Source: Acidovorax carolinensis
Lineage (GTDB): Bacteria; Pseudomonadota; Gammaproteobacteria; Burkholderiales; Burkholderiaceae_C
Length of the DNA: 64,000 nt
Direction of reading: 5' to 3'
Assembly: GCF_002157145.1 (NCBI RefSeq)
Contig: NZ_CP021361.1
Span: 1,054,001 to 1,118,000 of the forward strand
Both the position numbers and the translations under genes were made by a program. Under the pieces are notes generated by a model that was not told the DNA's origin, did not search any database, and was given only the letters and a program-made list of their open reading frames with translations. The stretch's first letter is position 1. Each line of letters starts with the position of its first letter. Shown here piece after piece: positions 62,471-64,000 of this stretch.

Positions 62471-64000
62471 CGTTAGCCGGAAGGTGCCACTCAGTGCATT
62501 CATACGCGAGGCCTGTTCCGACAGCAGACCCGCCGCTGCGGCACTCTGCTCCACCAGCGCGACATTTTGCTGAGTCAGTGTTTCCACCTGTTCGAGTGCC
62601 AAACTCACATCGCGGATATCGTCGTTCTGCTGCCGCGTCGCATCGGTGATCTGACTGATCACGACAGCCACACGCTGTACCGAACCGACGATGTCCGCCA
62701 TCGTCGCGCCAGCGCTATTCACTAATTTGCTGCCAGACTCGACCTTCTCGACACTGGCGCCGATCAGTGCATTGATCTCTTTGGCTGCGACGGCCGAACG
62801 GTGCGCCAACGAGCGCACTTCAGCGGCCACTACCGCAAAGCCTCTGCCTTGCTCGCCAGCCCGTGCCGCCTCGACGGCTGCGTTCAATGCCAGCAGGTTG
62901 GTCTGGAAGGCGATGCTGTCGATGACGCCAGTAATGTTGGCGATCTTGCGGCTTGAATCGGCGATGGCCTCCATGTTACCGACCACTTGCTGAATGACTG
63001 CGCCACCACGCTGCGCAGCCTGCGCTGCGGCGCTCGCAAGGTCGTCTGCGGACAAGGCTGCTTGCTCGCTTTGTAACACTGCGCTTGTCAACTGCTGCAT
63101 TGAAGCCGTGGCTTGTTGCAGTCGTGTGGCGGTCAGCTCGGCTCGGTGCGATAGGTCGGAATTGCCTCCTGCCATCTCACTACTAGCCAAGTGGATGCTG
63201 TCGGCCGTCATCTGGATGTCACTGACGATGCTCCGCAGACCCCGCTGCATGTCAGTCAAGGCATCGAGCAAGGCACCAACCTCGTCGCGCCGGGTGGTCA
63301 CCATCGATGCCGATAGGTCGCCTTGTGCTACTGCGCGTGCGAGTACTACCGCCTGGGCCAGTGGTTGGGCAATACTGCGTGAAATGAGTCCCGCTGCCAG
63401 CAAGCCGACTACCAGCGCGGCCCCTACCGCCACAGCCATGACGGTCCGCACCTGCCGAGCCGTGGTCTTCGATTCGAGGGCCGCTTCATGCATCGTGGAA
63501 TTTACGCTTTGCTTGAGCTTGTCGAGCGTGAGGAACCACGCGTCCTGTGACGGACGGAGTTGGTTGATCGTGAACTGGGCCAACTGCTCACGACTGATAC
63601 CGGCCGTGGCTTTCAAGGAGATTTGGTTCATCACTGTCAGGGCCTCGCTGCTTGTCTCATTCAGCGTCTTGATCTGCGTTGCAAGTCCCATAGTCTGGTC
63701 GCCTTCACGGATCGACGCATCGAGTTCCTTGACGCGTTCCTCGTAAATTTTGGATGATTGCTCCAAACGCTTTACTTCGTAGGCAATATCCTCAGGATCG
63801 TCGTTCAGCGACATGGAGGTCACTGACAAGGCCATGTCCGATACTGCCTTCTCCATCGTGCTCACGATTTCCGCACGTCGGTAGTCGAGGTCAACGACAT
63901 TCTGTGTGCGGGCCGCCAGCGCGCCCGTATAGAACCAGCCGAGCATGCCGATGACGGCCAACAGCAACAGCACCAGTGCGAAGCCGATATGGAGGCGCAT
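62468..64000 (-). CDS. Methyl-accepting chemotaxis protein (5' end may lie outside)
   Basis: The 510 visible residues include an N-terminal membrane helix ([20 protein letters not shown]), a four-helix-bundle ligand domain (4HB_MCP type, residues 25-190), a second helix ([20 protein letters not shown]), a HAMP domain ([20 protein letters not shown]) and the signalling hairpin with [40 protein letters not shown]. It may sense aromatic compounds, given the neighbours. Translation from the ATG at 64000-63998 is possible, but such proteins often have a few more residues upstream. The stop lies exactly at the IS5 scrap, so the native C-terminus may have been altered. Confidence 0.9.
   Translation of the reverse strand: MRLHIGFALVLLLLAVIGMLGWFYTGALAARTQNVVDLDYRRAEIVSTMEKAVSDMALSVTSMSLNDDPEDIAYEVKRLEQSSKIYEERVKELDASIREGDQTMGLATQIKTLNETSSEALTVMNQISLKATAGISREQLAQFTINQLRPSQDAWFLTLDKLKQSVNSTMHEAALESKTTARQVRTVMAVAVGAALVVGLLAAGLISRSIAQPLAQAVVLARAVAQGDLSASMVTTRRDEVGALLDALTDMQRGLRSIVSDIQMTADSIHLASSEMAGGNSDLSHRAELTATRLQQATASMQQLTSAVLQSEQAALSADDLASAAAQAAQRGGAVIQQVVGNMEAIADSSRKIANITGVIDSIAFQTNLLALNAAVEAARAGEQGRGFAVVAAEVRSLAHRSAVAAKEINALIGASVEKVESGSKLVNSAGATMADIVGSVQRVAVVISQITDATRQQNDDIRDVSLALEQVETLTQQNVALVEQSAAAAGLLSEQASRMNALSGTFRLT

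Overview
The window reads as a betaproteobacterial chromosome, most likely a Comamonadaceae member close to Acidovorax. The grounds are the GC-rich first 6 kb, the gcdH / CoA-transferase / LysR arrangement, and two intergenic repeat types that I associate with that family. Genus is inferred from gene content; no 16S gene is present.

Layout. (1) 1-6050 looks like core chromosome: the start of a chemoreceptor, a CaiB/BaiF CoA-transferase, glutaryl-CoA dehydrogenase with a divergent (frameshifted) LysR gene, and a DUF6279 lipoprotein. (2) At 6055-6107 lies the 3' half of a tRNA-Leu, cut in the anticodon loop and followed at once by a tyrosine integrase: the left edge of a genomic island. (3) 6286-12952 holds the integrase, a higBA toxin-antitoxin pair and a three-gene ABC-3C-type conflict system (endonuclease-like effector, small middle component, DUF2326 ATPase). 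That system is broken by an ISL3 element, an IS256 element and an IS21 element. (4) 12930-19606 holds the IS21 element and a Tn4371-like conjugation remnant: parA 3' end, small RHH-like protein, DUF2840, TraF protease, DUF3363 relaxase. (5) 19794-22110 is gene debris plus an IS4 element. (6) 22130-30400 is a complete protocatechuate 4,5-cleavage operon (pmdUEF-DUF1932-DABC) with a divergent LysR regulator. (7) 30788-33975 is an insertion graveyard four layers deep: a 111-bp MITE inside an ISKra4 element inside an IS5-like element abutting IS110. (8) 34168-38169 holds a flavoprotein stub, a UspA-hemerythrin fusion and IS21/IS4 remnants. (9) 38403-59994 is a polycyclic-aromatic (phenanthrene/naphthalene-type, phn) catabolic cluster. 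It encodes the ring-hydroxylating dioxygenase system, cis-dihydrodiol dehydrogenase, isomerase, GST, two hydratase-aldolases, a gentisate-type dioxygenase, two aldehyde dehydrogenases, a VOC extradiol dioxygenase, TetR and MarR regulators, and a four-gene envelope module (DUF1302, DUF1329, YCF48-like, RND). (10) 60212-64000 holds a TauE/SafE permease, an IS630 element, an IS5 scrap and a second chemoreceptor running off the end.

How it works together (inference from families): phenanthrene would be dioxygenated and converted to 1-hydroxy-2-naphthoate, opened by the gentisate-type enzyme, cleaved to 2-carboxybenzaldehyde and oxidised to phthalate. Phthalate would become protocatechuate using enzymes not present here, and the pmd operon would take that to pyruvate and oxaloacetate. 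A short inverted repeat, TAGG-NN-CCTA, recurs upstream of the ferredoxin gene, upstream of the extradiol gene and upstream of a truncated flavoprotein, so these three promoters probably shared a regulator. The main candidates for new biology are that regulon, the envelope module embedded in it, the broken ABC-3C system and the nested MITE.
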